A stretch of DNA of 64,000 nucleotides from Tuctoria greenei (lineage: Eukaryota; Streptophyta; Magnoliopsida; Poales; Poaceae): positions 89,098,942 to 89,162,941 of the forward strand of contig JAYESD010000004.1 of assembly GCA_036927565.1 (NCBI GenBank). Direction: 5' to 3'. A program made the position numbers and the translations under genes. How positions within the stretch are numbered: position 1 is the first letter of the stretch; the number at the start of each line of letters is the position of its first letter. The notes under the pieces are model-generated. The model had not been told where the DNA came from and did not search any database. It was given only the letters and a program-made list of their open reading frames with translations. Shown piece by piece: positions 1 to 12,180 of the stretch.

Positions 1-1
1 G

Positions 2-586
2 CTTCACCAGGTAGAAAAGACCAACGGGAAGCATTACCTTCCCCCAGCTAGCAACAACTTGACACCACAAGAGAAAAGGCAATCTGTGAATTCTTGTGTG
101 GCATCAGAGTGCCCATGAGTTTCTCATCCAATATCCGCAAACTAGTCATGATGAAAGACTTTTCTCAATTTGGCTATAATTCTCATGACTGTCACATGAG
201 GATGACATTGTTCCTCGCCATTGCAATAAGGGTCATCAAACCAGAGCATATAAAAGTTGTTATAACACGTTTGTGTTACTTCTTCAATGCAGTATCACAA
301 AAAGTGATAGTCCTTGAAGACTTAGACTATTTGAAATTGTACATCGTCGAGACTATGTGCAAGCTTGAGATGTGTTTCCCCATCCTTTTTTGATATGCAA
401 GTACACCTAATCATACATTTCGTGTATTATATAAAAGAATTGGGGCCACTATGCCTACATTATATGTTTCCATTAGAACGATATTTAGGAGTATTAAAGG
501 GTTATGTGCGGAATTATGCTCACCCAGAGGGTTCAATTATGTAAGGATACACTACTGAATAATTGATCAAAGGTTACATCGATTAT
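2..586 (+). pseudogene. CACTA (En/Spm) TNP2-type transposase, DUF4218 part, broken
   Basis: This is a degenerate middle piece of a CACTA transposase gene. The translation reads LHQVEKTNGKHYLPPAS in frame 2, then CGIRVPMSFSSNIRKLV (from about 94), then FDMQVHLIIHF and LERYLGVLKGYVRN (from about 388). These are the hallmark phrases of the DUF4218 region that follows the TNP2 catalytic domain in plant CACTA elements. At least two frameshifts are present and the catalytic domain lies left of the window. The reading frame stops where Athila element A begins at 587 and resumes at 17023 with the DUF4216 region. The family is secure; activity is excluded in this copy. Confidence 0.87.
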
Positions 587-2103
587 TGTTGGCGTTTATT
601 ATGTCGCAGATAAAAATCTGCAAGTTCACAAAAACTATCAAAGTAGCATTTCCCCTTTAAGAAGGCTAAGTGGAAGCATAGCAATCATGAAATGAAAAGG
701 ATAGATTGGTCTAGGTAAGGTTCTAGTGAGGATGAGTAACAGATATGTATAGGTAGTGTGGCACACACAAGAGCATCCTATTCTAAGGGGGAATAAATGG
801 GTCAAAGATGGATTAGGCTAAGAGTTAGGGAGTTGCTCCTACAATGCTTCTAATATACATATACATAGCCTATGTTTGATACTAATGAACATGTTAATGA
901 TGAATTCTCATACTAAGTTGTTCAACACATTGGGCACGGGTTTAACCCTAGCAATACCGGGACGACTTTCGCAAAGAGCCAGTGGCATAGCCGAACATGG
1001 ATGATTACAAGGACATATAGGACTGGCACCACCTATTGCATACCTCTTCAATCTGTGGGTCTATGAGACATCCAACACTTCTTAACTATCCTAGCACCAT
1101 GATAGCATATTAAGTAAATACCTTATGACCCTAGGCACAAGCCATGCTAAGGTCATGACTAACTTAGACATTGTTGAAGCATTTTTGAAACATAGAAAAT
1201 TTAATCATATTAACATGGTCATGTCATAACTAATTGGACAATAGTGGGGGTTTGTAATGCTTATGATAATAGAATAAGACTGTTATGGCATAATCATAAA
1301 GTCTACTCCTACCACATACATGGAATCCACAATCAAACAAGAAACACTTCATCCAAGTATATGTGTAAAAGAAGACTAAAGATAACATCTTTATTAAGAA
1401 CAGAGTCACAAATACAAAGAGGAATATATGAGATATACCTTTCCCAATTTGGAATTGGGAAGAGAAAGACTCCTACTCCTTGCTAACTTGGACTATGGAA
1501 TAGAGGCTCTCCTCTCTAAAGCCTAAACTCCTCTAAACCTTTGGAGAATAGTGGATACAATAGAATGTATACTCAAATGGTGTGTGTGTGGGAAGTGAGG
1601 GTAAAGGGTCTTATTTATAGCTCGAGAAGGGTCAGTTCTCATCACAAAGAGCGCATGAAACAGTCTTTATCATTATCAGGGCACCGCAAGAAGTCAAAAC
1701 GTGGAAGCTGACCGATTTGGCGCCAAGAAGTAGTCGGCCGAGCTTGTGGTTCGGCCGAGCTGGTCATTGTACTGTTGGGGTTGTGCTTTCTCTAGGTCAC
1801 ATACATGTGGGTCTTATTGATTGATACGGGTGATACACCATTGGATGGCCTCGAATACTTCTGTTTGTGGGCCATTTGGTCCATGTGACGCCACATGTCA
1901 AAGCTTGATCGGCTAGGATTATATTTTATAGGACTACTCCCCTCTTTTACCCCGTTTCCTGCATAAAATTCCTGCATGCACTATTCTTTCAAGGACAAGT
2001 GGAAATAGGTTAAGTAGAAAGGTGATGTGTGCAAGAAATTGTATTTCCTTCACATAATTGAGTTATATTGACGGGTGAAACTGATATATAACAGCCATCA
2101 ACA
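587..2103 (-). repeat. 3' LTR of Athila element A
   Basis: This 1517-bp LTR matches the right LTR at 15511-17017 along its length and has related copies in elements B and C. It starts TGTTGGCG and ends CATCAACA. An inverted TATA box (TATTTATA, 1612-1619) marks the minus-strand promoter. The outer edge abuts the broken CACTA reading frame; the inner edge abuts the polypurine tract. Confidence 0.88.
1612..1619 (-). promoter_or_regulatory. TATA box in 3' LTR of A
   Basis: TATTTATA on the plus strand reads TATAAATA on the minus strand. The same box lies at the equivalent place in the other Athila LTRs (16524-16531, 51930-51937, 55054-55061, 62659-62666), which supports it as the LTR core promoter. 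Confidence 0.65.
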
Positions 2104-2118
2104 AACTCCCCCAAGCTT
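2104..2118 (-). other. Polypurine tract of element A
   Basis: Immediately inside the 3' LTR the plus strand reads AACTCCCCCAAGCTT, a purine tract with five G on the minus strand. Its position next to the LTR edge fits the plus-strand primer. A near copy (CCTCCCCCAAGCTTG) lies at about 10739-10753, just downstream of the ATHILA ORF. Confidence 0.65.
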
Positions 2119-2929
2119 AACCTTCGATCGCCCGAGCAAAGTCAAGACTTTAGGTTGATGATCAGGAGTTGTTACAATGTTCTATTTTTCAAAAGTACCA
2201 TGTGCACAACAAAATACTCTACCTAGTATTGCAAAAATTGGCTTATGGTACTTCACCCATCTTAATTCATCATGGGGCTCATGCCTTCTCCTACGCATGG
2301 GTGGTTGAAAGACAGAACAACAAATGGAGGAAGCATAGCCTAGAGATCAAGTTCCACTCAAATTTTGGAGAGTTTCAATTTAGATTTTAACCTCAATCTG
2401 ACTTTCTCATTCACTCGTTTGTGTGTGGTAGAAGTATATCCTCACCAAGGAATTTTGCCTATACTCATCCTACCTGTAAATAAGACTTATATGTGGAATT
2501 TTTTGGGGAATGTAGTAGGCATATTTACAACACATAATATTGCTAAGTCAAAAAGCAAGCCTTAGGAGAAATCAATTAAAACTATTTGATTCAAGACTTG
2601 TGCATGTGTGATGGAGTGGAAGAGGAAATGGATGTTGAGATGACTCCTATTTGTGTAGACTCTTAGTTGCAGGGATGAAACTTGGCTACTTTTCTCTTTT
2701 ATCCACTTTTTTCTCATGCTTTTGATGGAATCATGCATTTTCTTTTTTTTTTGTTTTTCTTATAGTCATGTCTTCTACTTTCTTTTTATACAATAAATTT
2801 GAAGAGAGTACTAAACATGAAAGGCATGGAGTTTCTCTTTTTATTGAGGAATGATGATATGATGGAATTTTTCTAACTTCTATTGTAGAAGTATAGCATG
2901 TGCAAGTGAAGTCTTGACATCAAAAAGAA
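2119..2929. other. 3' non-coding part of Athila A, no gene seen
   Basis: This AT-rich stretch between the PPT of A and the start of the Tekay-like LTR F contains only short open frames without recognisable protein similarity. It is probably Athila 3' untranslated DNA, possibly with the AT-rich beginning of LTR F in its right part. I could not place that edge exactly. Confidence 0.4.
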
Positions 2930-5455
2930 ATGAATGAATTCTCACAGTGAAAAAGCAACATTCTTCTCTCTGTTCTTGCCGCTAACGCCATTGCCACCCC
3001 CCTCTGTTCTCCACTCGCCAGGCCAAGTTGTTAATCGGGTGAGCAGGCAACCAACAGCAAAAACATTCCTTTGCTTGCACTTTATAATCTCCTCAACTTA
3101 TTTCCCCAGCTTCCTCATTCTGGTTCGTTATTTTGAAGTTTTGGCAGCCGCCACCGTTGGTCACAGAGGAGGACCTCCCCTGCTCCCTGTCGTGCCGACA
3201 GACTGAACCACCAGGCGGGCTGCTTTCAACAGAGAAAAGTAGCGCCATTCTACACTCTTGCTCATGATGAAAATCCTGAAATCTTTTGTCTAGTCTCCTC
3301 CATGTATTTTGAGTTTTTCCGTCGGCTCATTCATACTCTTCAGTCTAGGGTTTGAAGTAAATTCGTTTTCTAGGTGGATAAATCCCTTGAGCCAGCTAGA
3401 TATTAGCTTATATATCCCCTAGCGCACCCCCTCGATCAAGTCCCATCCAAAACTATCGACCAGGGCTGGAGTATTTCAAGTTTTCCCTACTGCCATGGAA
3501 AATGCCACTGGTACACCGTCGAAGTCGATGTTTCTTCCTATTCCGCCCTTTTCATCCACATGCTCATCTTCCCCATGATCCTAGAAACATTTTCGATTGA
3601 TTTCTGAGATGCTTGAGCTAGGGATAGGTGTTCCTGGCATCGTCGGAATCCTAACCGCCGCCATCATCGTCGTGTCGCCATTTCCGGCTGTCGCCGCATT
3701 GATTCGACGCAACCATCGTGGTCCTCGACCCTAAAAATGGTTAGGAGGGGAATTTCAGCAAGGGAGATTGTCAGGAGGACAGTGCAGCTAGGAGCGCTAT
3801 CGGGCGCCGCCGCGGGCGCACCGCGCGTCCGGAGGTTGAAGACAACACGGCGGGTCCCGCCTATCAGTCTCTCTGCGCGAGGGGAGGATCAGTTGTGGCT
3901 GCAGGATCAAGTGTGGTTACGCGGTATAACCCTGTGGCCCTCAGTGTGGGCCCCAATCTGGTTGGCCCATTTTAAATGGGTGGGGCCGGGTTGAGTTTAA
4001 TTCAAACTTTCCAATAGGAAATTAAATCCAGATTTTGTTCAAACTTCAAAATTGAATTACTCCTAGTATAATTGCTCAAATAAATCCCAATAAATTCTAG
4101 TAGACTCATCTTGATACCAATTTTTTAGTAGTGCAATTTTTTGGACATGAAAGTCCCAGAATTGCCATAATTAATTCCTTTAAACCATTTGCTTGGGAAA
4201 TTAATTACTCCTATTCTTCTAATTAGAAAATTCCCAATTTTTGTCTCATCCAAATACACTTGTAAACAATAAAAAGTTAATGTTCATTAGGCTTCATTTA
4301 CTACACCAAACAGTGTGCAAATCCCCATTGTCCAAAGAAAATTCAGATATGTACAGAAACATTTCCATATTTTATCCCAAACTTGTGGAATCAATTTCTC
4401 CCAGTAGGAAGCTCAAAAAATTATGAAATAAATTTTCCTAGAACCAGTGAGCCCTCATCTAACATCATCATCCACTGGTAGCCATGACAAAGCTCCAGAT
4501 TTAATACGAAATTTCAGAGAAGGATTCTAATTGTTGCAATTTTAGAGACAACAAGATTCATTGAAAATCTCCAATTATTGGTCCAGATCTTCCTCATAGA
4601 ACCTAGTATCTCCTGTAAAAATCCCAAAGACAATTAAAATCATCTTCATACCTGATCAGTGTTTAGAAAGTCTTTTATATATCACTCATGTACTTTATAT
4701 ATTGCATAGTGACCGAGATCGAGGAAGAGCTGGAGCCATTGGGGAGTATACCACCAGAAGCTAACTTCCTCTCTGACTCGCAGCCAGGCAAGCCTCGGTT
4801 CGCATTCAAGAGACTTTGGAAATTTTTCATTTGTATCACTATTAAGTCTATAGTTTGAAGTGCATTATGTCTAAGGTGTAATGATACTCCAGCATGACCC
4901 ACAATCCCAGGGAGTATTTGGGTAGCTGTATAGCTCGACGTGTAGAATTGCCATGCTAATGTTATATGGAATCCGGTAGAAGTCGAGTAGTTGGAATCTA
5001 CTAGTGAGATAGTTACACTGTCACACGGGATTGGTTTATGTTGATAATGGCATATGAGTATTAATATGAGACCGAGCAGCGGTGTAGGAAGACGTGATCT
5101 CACTTGCATAGCACTACCTATGTCAATTGAGGAGCGATCCGTGTGCGGCCCCGCTGGATAAGTTTGAGATGTACCGGATATATACTTGCTATACAGGAAC
5201 CAGGAAACAAATGTAATTGGTTAACCTGGGTGTCGAGGCTTACCCTACCATTTTATAGGAGTGGGTTGATGGCAGCAAGGTGTAAATTGTCGGCGGCACA
5301 GACACGCTCCGTGCGAGGACCTCCTGCCCGTTACGGAAGGACCGGTTCGGCATTTGGGTTTTCTTTTGAAAGGTTGCTGCATACAACAGAGTATTGAAGT
5401 GTGATTCGCTCCACTTCCAAAATAGGTGTATGTGACGTATTATCCTGGTGTCTAC
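2930..5455 (+). repeat. Tekay-like LTR F, left part (probable solo LTR)
   Basis: This region is homologous to the reverse complement of the 4.2-kb LTR of chromovirus E. One match is GTGGGCCCCA followed by a CCATTTTAAA-like stretch near 3948-3980 (E: about 41010-41040). Another is the run around GTAGAAGTCGAGTAGTTGG near 4977-4996 (E: about 39820-39840). It is GC-rich in the middle, as in E, and holds only chance ORFs. Element D interrupts it at 5456 and it resumes at 10014. No internal Tekay sequence is attached, so it is best read as a solo LTR. The left edge is uncertain by several hundred bases and no target duplication was found. Confidence 0.6.
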
Positions 5456-6367
5456 TGATAAGAAAGTTTAGGCCCGATCTTTCGAAAGGTAATGGATAAG
5501 TTGATTGATATGGAGATCGCAACGTTGATGATCTGCGGCACTCGAGTAGCTCGAATACCCCTGCAATCACTACACCACCGCTCCATTGGTTATCAACCAT
5601 GGTTCACACGATTGACCTTGCCAAGAAGGCTAATCCCTGAAAGTGCAACCGAAAACACAAGCAGGAACAAGATAGAAGCAATCTGAATTGCTAGGTTGGG
5701 GTCTCACAAACCGATAAACGGTAAAACTGTGTATAAGAGATTAATCTAAGCAAAACCCAATTGTTTATGGAGGCTACCATGCAGTATATATAGGTTGGAC
5801 GACGTCCAAGGGGGTGTTGGGGTCGTGACCTAACCCTAAGACACAAAAATAATGGACTTAGGCTTGATACAAGGCCCAATGGCCCAATACGGTGACGCAG
5901 CACCCTGACAGATTCTGAACTCGATTTTGTTTCTATGATTCCTGTCGACTCCGAAGGAATTTTGACATGGTAGCAGCTCCATTGGAAAGTTTATCCTCTC
6001 CTCTTTCCGTGCATATATAGAACGTCAAAAACGGAGTTTGTATGCATCATGGGCGTCTGTTTTAGTGCAAACTACTCCTGGACTCTGAGTTGAACACAAT
6101 TTTGAGTTGGGGTCAGTTTCCATCTTCTTTGAACGTAATATCTGGTCCTCCACGCCCCTAAATCTTCCTCCAATTACTTCTTGCACTTCTCCATGGATCC
6201 TAATCATAATTAAGTAATTAGGTAGCAATCTATTCTCAAAAATATATAAGGAAACATATAAAAACGAGCTCACCTCTGAAATTAATTGGTGTGTGTGAAT
6301 TCTATAGATTGCATCTTGTATGTTGAATGGAGTGTTTTGTATATCCATAGGAGTGATGTCCTCATCA
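5456..6367 (-). repeat. 3' LTR of element D
   Basis: This 912-bp LTR matches 9113-10013. On the plus strand it begins TGATAAGAAAG and ends GATGTCCTCATCA. A TATATATA box is at 5785-5792. Several chance ORFs cross it, because the final part of the D reading frame runs into the LTR. Confidence 0.8.
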
Positions 6368-7923
6368 TCCTCCCCTTCTTGAATTGGAGTCACCCTCGAC
6401 TCAAGTTCATTTTCTCTCATGTGTGGATCCATATGTGCAACACCATCAAATCCTCTTGTTTGCATCAAAGGAGGAGGCCAAGGTGGTGGACTATATAGTG
6501 CACCATCTCTATGTTCTCCATCAAATAAGCATGACCATTCACTTGAGCCAGGATCCCAAACAAATAAACATTGTGCCATGTTTATTTATGCAATGAGTAT
6601 GTGCATGATCTTATCATTCTCCCCTTCTTTATGATGAGTCGTCCCCAGCTTGCTCGTATGTCCAGCAAAGAGGCTTGATTTGGGGGTAGAATGAGCGTTG
6701 TCCATATTGCACAACCGCAGCGAACAATGCTCCTCTATTAAATGTTGTCCGTGCTGCAAGAAAAAATACTAGAAAAAACTTGACAAAGAATTATTAGTGT
6801 TGGTGCATCCATTCGTTTCACCATGTTGTTGCAGCACAAAAGGAGTTTTTGCATTTGAACATATGTAAACTTTATGCACCATAAACATACCACTATGTTC
6901 ATATTTGCCTATAGCATGAAAAATATTTCTACTTAACAAAGGCAATTTAGATTGGGAAAATATTCTCCTCTCTACAATATTTAGATCAAAAAGAGTGTCA
7001 AATTCAATATAAACCAAAGTATTTAGAGAAGACAAAAATTTCAGCTCATCATTTTCAGTAGTAGCGGTGATCAAATTATGAACTTCAGCACAAGTAGGTG
7101 AATCCAAAACACAATCATCTAGCACATTAATTTGTTTTTGCATGGGTATAATAGAGTTATCAGCACACAACTCTTTCTTAGCGCAACGATCAGCAGGAAA
7201 AACAACATGTGACAATAGTGTATAAATAAACGATTCTAATAGTTGCTGCTCAAAAATACCATGATTGGTGGAAAAATTCAGAACATCCAAGAACTTCTCA
7301 TCTTCTGTATTTATAGAATGTTTTGCCTTACCATTTTCAGCAGTGATTTCGAGTGCATTGTGAGTAGATCCATCTAAAATTTAACAAGTGTTGTCGAAAG
7401 CCTCGTTCTCTTTTGCATCATCTACATTATTTTTTATGTTGTTCTGCAAAATGTTAGACACAAAAGAAGGTACAATAAGAAATTTCTCCTCAAATTGATG
7501 CACTTCATCTTTGCAATTAGATACATTCATAAAAGTTTTTCGCATACAAATTTTCATATTCTTCCATGTTCAAGGTTTTTCCACATCATTTAAATTGTTC
7601 CACCAAGTTAATGCACAATCTACTAATGCACTTGCAACATTTCTAATCTTTCTCTTCTCACACATATGACATTGTCCAAAAATTTTATCCAACTCTATTT
7701 CCCAAGCAATATATTCATCGTAACCAAAACCATAATAAGAAGGAAGAGATGGGAGAATGTAATTACTTTCTGTGGAAGGAGTTGTAATGATGGTATTAAT
7801 GTCATGTGAAACCTTGGTTGATGTTTGATTCTTAGCGAGCAACTCCATCGCCGTCTTCATCATGTCAATCATCTCAGCATATAATGCATGATTCTTGCTT
7901 TTACCTGATATTGTTAGTAGCAA
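6025..7923 (-). pseudogene. Element D ORF: Gypsy gag fused to a conserved non-pol region
   Basis: One minus-strand frame runs from 7923 to 6025, interrupted only by stop codons (near 7570, 7380, 6769 and just before 6579) and no frameshift. The first ~115 codons are a Gypsy capsid-type gag segment: SYYGFGYDEYIAWEIELDKI and CALTWWNNL match the usual YLEWE and WW motifs. The rest includes CVLDSP, LFDLNIVERRIFSQSKLPLL, NIFHAIGKYEHSGMFMVHKV and NMDNAHSTPKSSLF. I associate these phrases, from general knowledge, with gag-linked ORFs of grass Gypsy elements that lack pol, but I cannot assign a function. The last part enters the 3' LTR. A protein made from it could only be structural or regulatory. 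Confidence 0.65.
6368..6381 (-). other. Polypurine tract of element D
   Basis: TCCTCCCCTTCTT on the plus strand, directly inside the 3' LTR, is a purine tract on the minus strand. Its position fixes the inner LTR edge at 6367. Confidence 0.65.
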
Positions 7924-9100
7924 ACAGAAGACAACAAAAAAAATATGGTATTCCTATCAACTACAAAGGATAATGGCAATGTGGAAGTGGAATCACACAC
8001 TCTCAAGCGTCTTACGCTCTTACAAGTGTTCTTACCGGCACCGCAGGTGGCAAACGGTGGCCGGTATGAAGAAACCAATGAAGTGTGGGATGATTGCAAA
8101 GGTGTATCGATTATTCTCAAGAGTAAAGTATAGCTTGGATGGCACTTTATATGTAGCAAGGATTAGCAACAATGCAATCAGATAGTAAAGTTGAATAAGT
8201 GTCCAAAGTACTTGTCAAAGTTGCTGGCTTAAATGTGTTCCTAGTAGTTCAAGCTAGCAAGACATGAGACAAAACTAGATGACACAAAGAATTCACGCAC
8301 TTCTGTTTTTTTGTTGTTTTCTTTTCTCCTTTTTTGTGTGGCTTTTGTATCTTGTTTTGCACTTGCCTTTTTCTTTTTTCTTCTTTTTTTTCGGAATGTG
8401 CTGCAAAACAAGAACACAATGATAAGCAGCCAAAGATATCTTGTGGGCCTGTCACAGATTTTCTGCTCAATCGTCCAAGGACAAATATGCATACTTAGGG
8501 GCTCGAAATAGAAAAACTTACAACAAAAAAATTGTATATATATCTCTCCTATTTAATTTAAATATATGGAAGAACAATTTTGGACAATAACAATAGGAGA
8601 TATTTCTCCCGAAACACAGACTATCCATAAATTCTAGGTCGATAATAGATTCAGAACTAATGCACTTTTGACCATGATAACTCCGTTTTATAGACAATCT
8701 ATGAATACGAAAGTTGTAGAGAACTTCATAAGCTTTCCAGAAAGTACAAGAACTCCAAATTCCAAGTTAGTATGTGCGAGATATAATCAAAATACCAAAC
8801 TAGAGAGAGATGAATCTAAACTAGACTTGATGACGTGATTCGAAAAGATGAATCGACACAATGCAAAACTCAAACTAATACCAAAAACACTTTCGAAACC
8901 AGCAATATGACTCAACAAGGGACACAAAATCGACAAAACCAAATTGAAAACGAAAGTTGCAAAGGCTCAATGGTGGTTTGGACAAAGTAATGAACAGATC
9001 TACTAAACTGCAAATTTTTTGTGGATTTTTGTGGACTCTAGGTATGAAAAACAAAACTAATGTAATGGATAGATGAATTACCTAATGGGCAACCTGGAAA
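7924..9100. other. Element D 5' leader, no gene seen
   Basis: This 1.2-kb AT-rich leader lies between the PBS and the gag start. It contains T-rich tracts (8300-8400) and a phrase resembling ACTTCATAAGCTTTCC (about 8723-8742) that also recurs in the leader of chromovirus E. Open frames here are short and look like chance. Confidence 0.5.
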
Positions 9101-9110
9101 TCTGATACCA
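9101..9110 (-). other. Primer-binding site of element D (tRNA-iMet type)
   Basis: TCTGATACCA on the plus strand gives TGGTATCAGA on the minus strand, the complement of the 3' end of initiator tRNA-Met. It lies two bases from the LTR edge at 9113. Confidence 0.8.
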
Positions 9111-9112
9111 AT

Positions 9113-10013
9113 TGCTGAGAAGATTTAGTACGATCCCCCGGAAGGTAATGGATAAGTTGATTGATGTGGAGCCCGATGTTGATGATCCATGGAACTCGAG
9201 CAGCTCGATTACCCCTGCAATCACTACACCACCGTTCAATTGTTTATCAACTGTTCTTCACACGACTGACCTTGCAAAGAAGGCTAATCCCTGCAAGTGC
9301 AACCGAGGAAGAACAAGATAGAAGCAATCTGAATTGCTAAGTTGGGGTCTCACAAACCGATGAAGGGCCAAACTATGTATAACAGATTAATCTAAGCAAA
9401 ACCCAATTGTCTATGGAGGCTACCATGAAGTATATATAGGTGGGAGGACGTACAAGGGGGTGTTGGTGTCGTGATCTAACCCTAATACACAAAAATAATG
9501 GACTTAGACTTGATACAAGGCCCAATGGCCCAATACGGTGGCGCAGCACCTTGACAGATTCTGAACTCGATTTTGTTTCTACGATTCCCGTCGACTCCGA
9601 AGAAATTTTTACATGTTACTAGCGCCATTGGAAAGTTTATCCTCTTCTCTTTCTGTTCATATGTATAATGTCTAAAACGGAGTTCGTATGAGTCCTGGGC
9701 GTCTGTTTTAGTGCAAACTGCTCCTAGACTCCGAGTTGAACACAATTTTGAGCTGGGGTCGGTTTCCATCTTCTTTGAACGTAATATCTGGTCCTCCACG
9801 GCCCTAAATCTTCCTCCAAATACTCCTTGCACTTATCCATGGATCCTAATCACAATTAAGTCATTAGGTAGCAATCTATTCTCAAAAATATATAAGGAAA
9901 CATATAAGAACGAGCTCACCTCTGAAATTAATTGGTGTGTCTGAATTCTATTGATTGCACCTTGTATGTTGAATGGAGTGTTATGTATATCCATAGGAGT
10001 GATGTCCTCATCA
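9113..10013 (-). repeat. 5' LTR of element D
   Basis: This 901-bp partner of 5456-6367 begins TGCTGAGAAG next to the PBS and ends CCTCATCA. The TATATATA box is at 9431-9438. Because the element points left, transcription would start here and run toward the gag frame. Confidence 0.8.
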
Positions 10014-10682
10014 TATACTGATTGCAATTCACCATCCCTCATGGTTATTTGAGTAACACTTGTTCACTGTGTCATGACGTAGTAAATATTGAAGAAGTCA
10101 GAAGAATATGGTGTATTGAATTATAATTGTTTTGAAATGATGCCTGCTATAGTATATGCTCACTAAAGTTATATTTTTCAATTATTAACTTGCTGCTAAT
10201 AACTTTAAAGGAAGGATCCACTTGTAGGCGAGTCGTTTATGCAATATCATTGCCTATGTTTGCGTATCCCTGCATGTAGAGTTCCATGCTTATGTGAGAC
10301 GGTTAAGTCTTGCTAAGCCTTTGTGCTCACGGTTACTATATTAAGTTGTTTGCAGGTGAGACATATGGGGAAGGGCCCGAGGATGAGGCGATGCCCCCGT
10401 CGGGGTATATCGTCGAGTGGGAGCCCTGCACACCGTCGTGATCTGTTGTGTGCTGCTAGTGTGTAGCGTCCCCGGGCGGGACGGCTGCACTTTTGCATAG
10501 CTAGGCTGGGAGTTTAGTTATAGTATGACTTTTGCTGTATATTAAGTATTGTAAAAGACTTCCACTTTTTATATAAATAAAACTTTGTATTTTGTCGTAT
10601 TCTTTTTGTGTGTGTTGTTGGGTGTCGCATCACATAGCACCACCCTTTGCGATTTCTGGAATGTGTGGACCCAGTCCTAACA
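10014..10682 (+). repeat. Tekay-like LTR F, right part with R-U5 end
   Basis: This continues LTR F beyond element D. It matches the reverse complement of about 38590-39310, the U5 end of the LTR of E: CATGACGTAGTAAATA aligns near 10070 and the terminal phrase TGTGTGGACCCAGTCCTAACA-like end matches the E end. AATAAAACTTTG near 10579 may be the polyadenylation region. After 10682 Athila A sequence resumes. No PBS follows, consistent with a solo LTR. Confidence 0.68.
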
Positions 10683-10786
10683 GTGGATGAATGGAAAATA
10701 AATATGCAATCTGGTACAATTTACCTCAAGTTGTTGTCCTCCCCCAAGCTTGTTCTTCAATCATATCCGTGATATGGGTTGAAACC

Positions 10787-12180
10787 TTAATGACAGAAGT
10801 ATGCCACGAGATCGGCTTGCTGTTGTTGTAGTGTGGAGTTGAAGTTTGTGAACTGAGTGTCCATGTATTGTTGCCAGTCTTGGGTACCTTGGACATGACC
10901 TTGGAGAGTGTTGTAGATGTCTCCCATCCTCACTTCAAGATCTTCCATAAGTCTAGTGAGATCCATCATTCCAGGGATATAGTCATGATGACTTCTAGCC
11001 GAAAAGGAACGAAGTCCTCTCATGGACGTCGGAGGTAAGCTGCTAGAGCTTGAAGTAGATAGGGATGGCTCCCACATGGCACCCGGCCATCCATGCCAAG
11101 ACGGTCTTTCGGTGTAATATGACGGAAGTTGAGTCCATCCGGGTGCATCACACATTAGGTCCTCTCCCTCTTCGTACTCACGGACCATGGAGGTTCTTGG
11201 AGGCATGGCTGTTGTTGCGCTCCTTGCACAACTTCTAGTTACTCTGTCAGAGACACTACTTCAAGCTTCCTCGATGGAAAGAAGATCAATGGTTAGCCTC
11301 AGACATTTGTACAAATAAAAATCCAGGTTAGATAACCAAATTCCATTCACAAAGCCGGGATAATAAAACATTAAAGAGCCATCATGATGATGCTTAAGGG
11401 TATGTCCTTGCACTAGATAACCTTCATTGATTAAATCTCGTTCGGTTTCACTAGATTCAAATGAAGTATATTCTAGTGTACCTATCCTAGAAGCAATGCG
11501 GGTAATCAACGAAGTGCATTCGATTGGACCTATCATTGAAATGTAATCTAACCATTGTGTCATCATGGTAATAACTAGAGAAACTTTTATCTTTTTAACC
11601 ATGGCAAATAAAATTTTCAGTTCATCATCACGGATTATTCTTACATCTCCTCTAGGGTACATAGTCACAACCACCCATCTATGCATGAAGCGTAAAGTAG
11701 GGTTGTGCAAGTGGCTATTCATAGGAGCACTACATATGAACTCACTAGTCAATTCATGCCAAAAGCATTGTTTGTTAAACTTACGCAAAGTGTCTAAATC
11801 TATCAAACAACGTTTACGCAAGCCTAGGATTTCACTGAGTTATTTCCATAAGATCTTGTATTCTTTTTGAAATATTCTAAAAGTAATACCATCAAATCCT
11901 ATTTTGAGGGTGCAAAGAAATTGTATAGTGAGAAGGTGTGAACCTTTCTCCTCTATGTGAGCAAAATTTTCCCATCCTAATGCATGCCAAATGGAAAAGA
12001 ATTTGAAATCCATACCTCTTTGGAGATCAAATCCGGATGATAATATTTAGTGTGATAAAACTCACAATCTTGGAGGAGCTTGCGAGCTTGGTCTTCAACT
12101 TCACTTTGTATGTCGAGGTCGTTATCATGGAGAAGTTGTCGCGGGTTGCTCCTCTCATCCATGGGAGTGTCTTCACACAC
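10787..12180 (-). pseudogene. ATHILA-type ORF of element A, broken
   Basis: Three minus-strand segments make up this frame. 12180-11977 contains CEFYHTKYYHPDLIS, a phrase typical of the beginning of grass Athila ORFs. 11821-11261 (186 codons) contains NPTLRFMHRWVVVTMYPRGD and GPIECTSLITRIASRIG, the core phrases of this family. 11206-10787 is a Ser/Gln-rich tail with a short coiled-coil-like stretch. Stops and at least one frameshift separate them. In autonomous Athila elements this ORF follows pol in the env-like position and its function is unknown; here it follows the protease directly because pol is missing. Confidence 0.7.

Larger units (their letters stand above)
5456..10013 (-). mobile_element. 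Non-autonomous Ty3/Gypsy retrotransposon D
   Basis: The element has two LTRs of about 0.9 kb (5456-6367 and 9113-10013), an initiator-tRNA-Met-type PBS at 9101-9110, a PPT at 6368-6381, and one long broken reading frame on the minus strand. Flanking 5-mers TCTAC (5451-5455) and TATAC (10014-10018) are a target duplication with one change. The internal region is only about 2.7 kb and shows no protease, RT, RNase H or integrase, so it must be mobilised by other elements. It sits inside LTR F. Confidence 0.82.

Noticed and set aside
2884..10687. Target-site duplication for LTR F
   Set aside because: No 5-mer matching GTGGA (10683-10687) precedes a plausible TG start; the left edge remains open.
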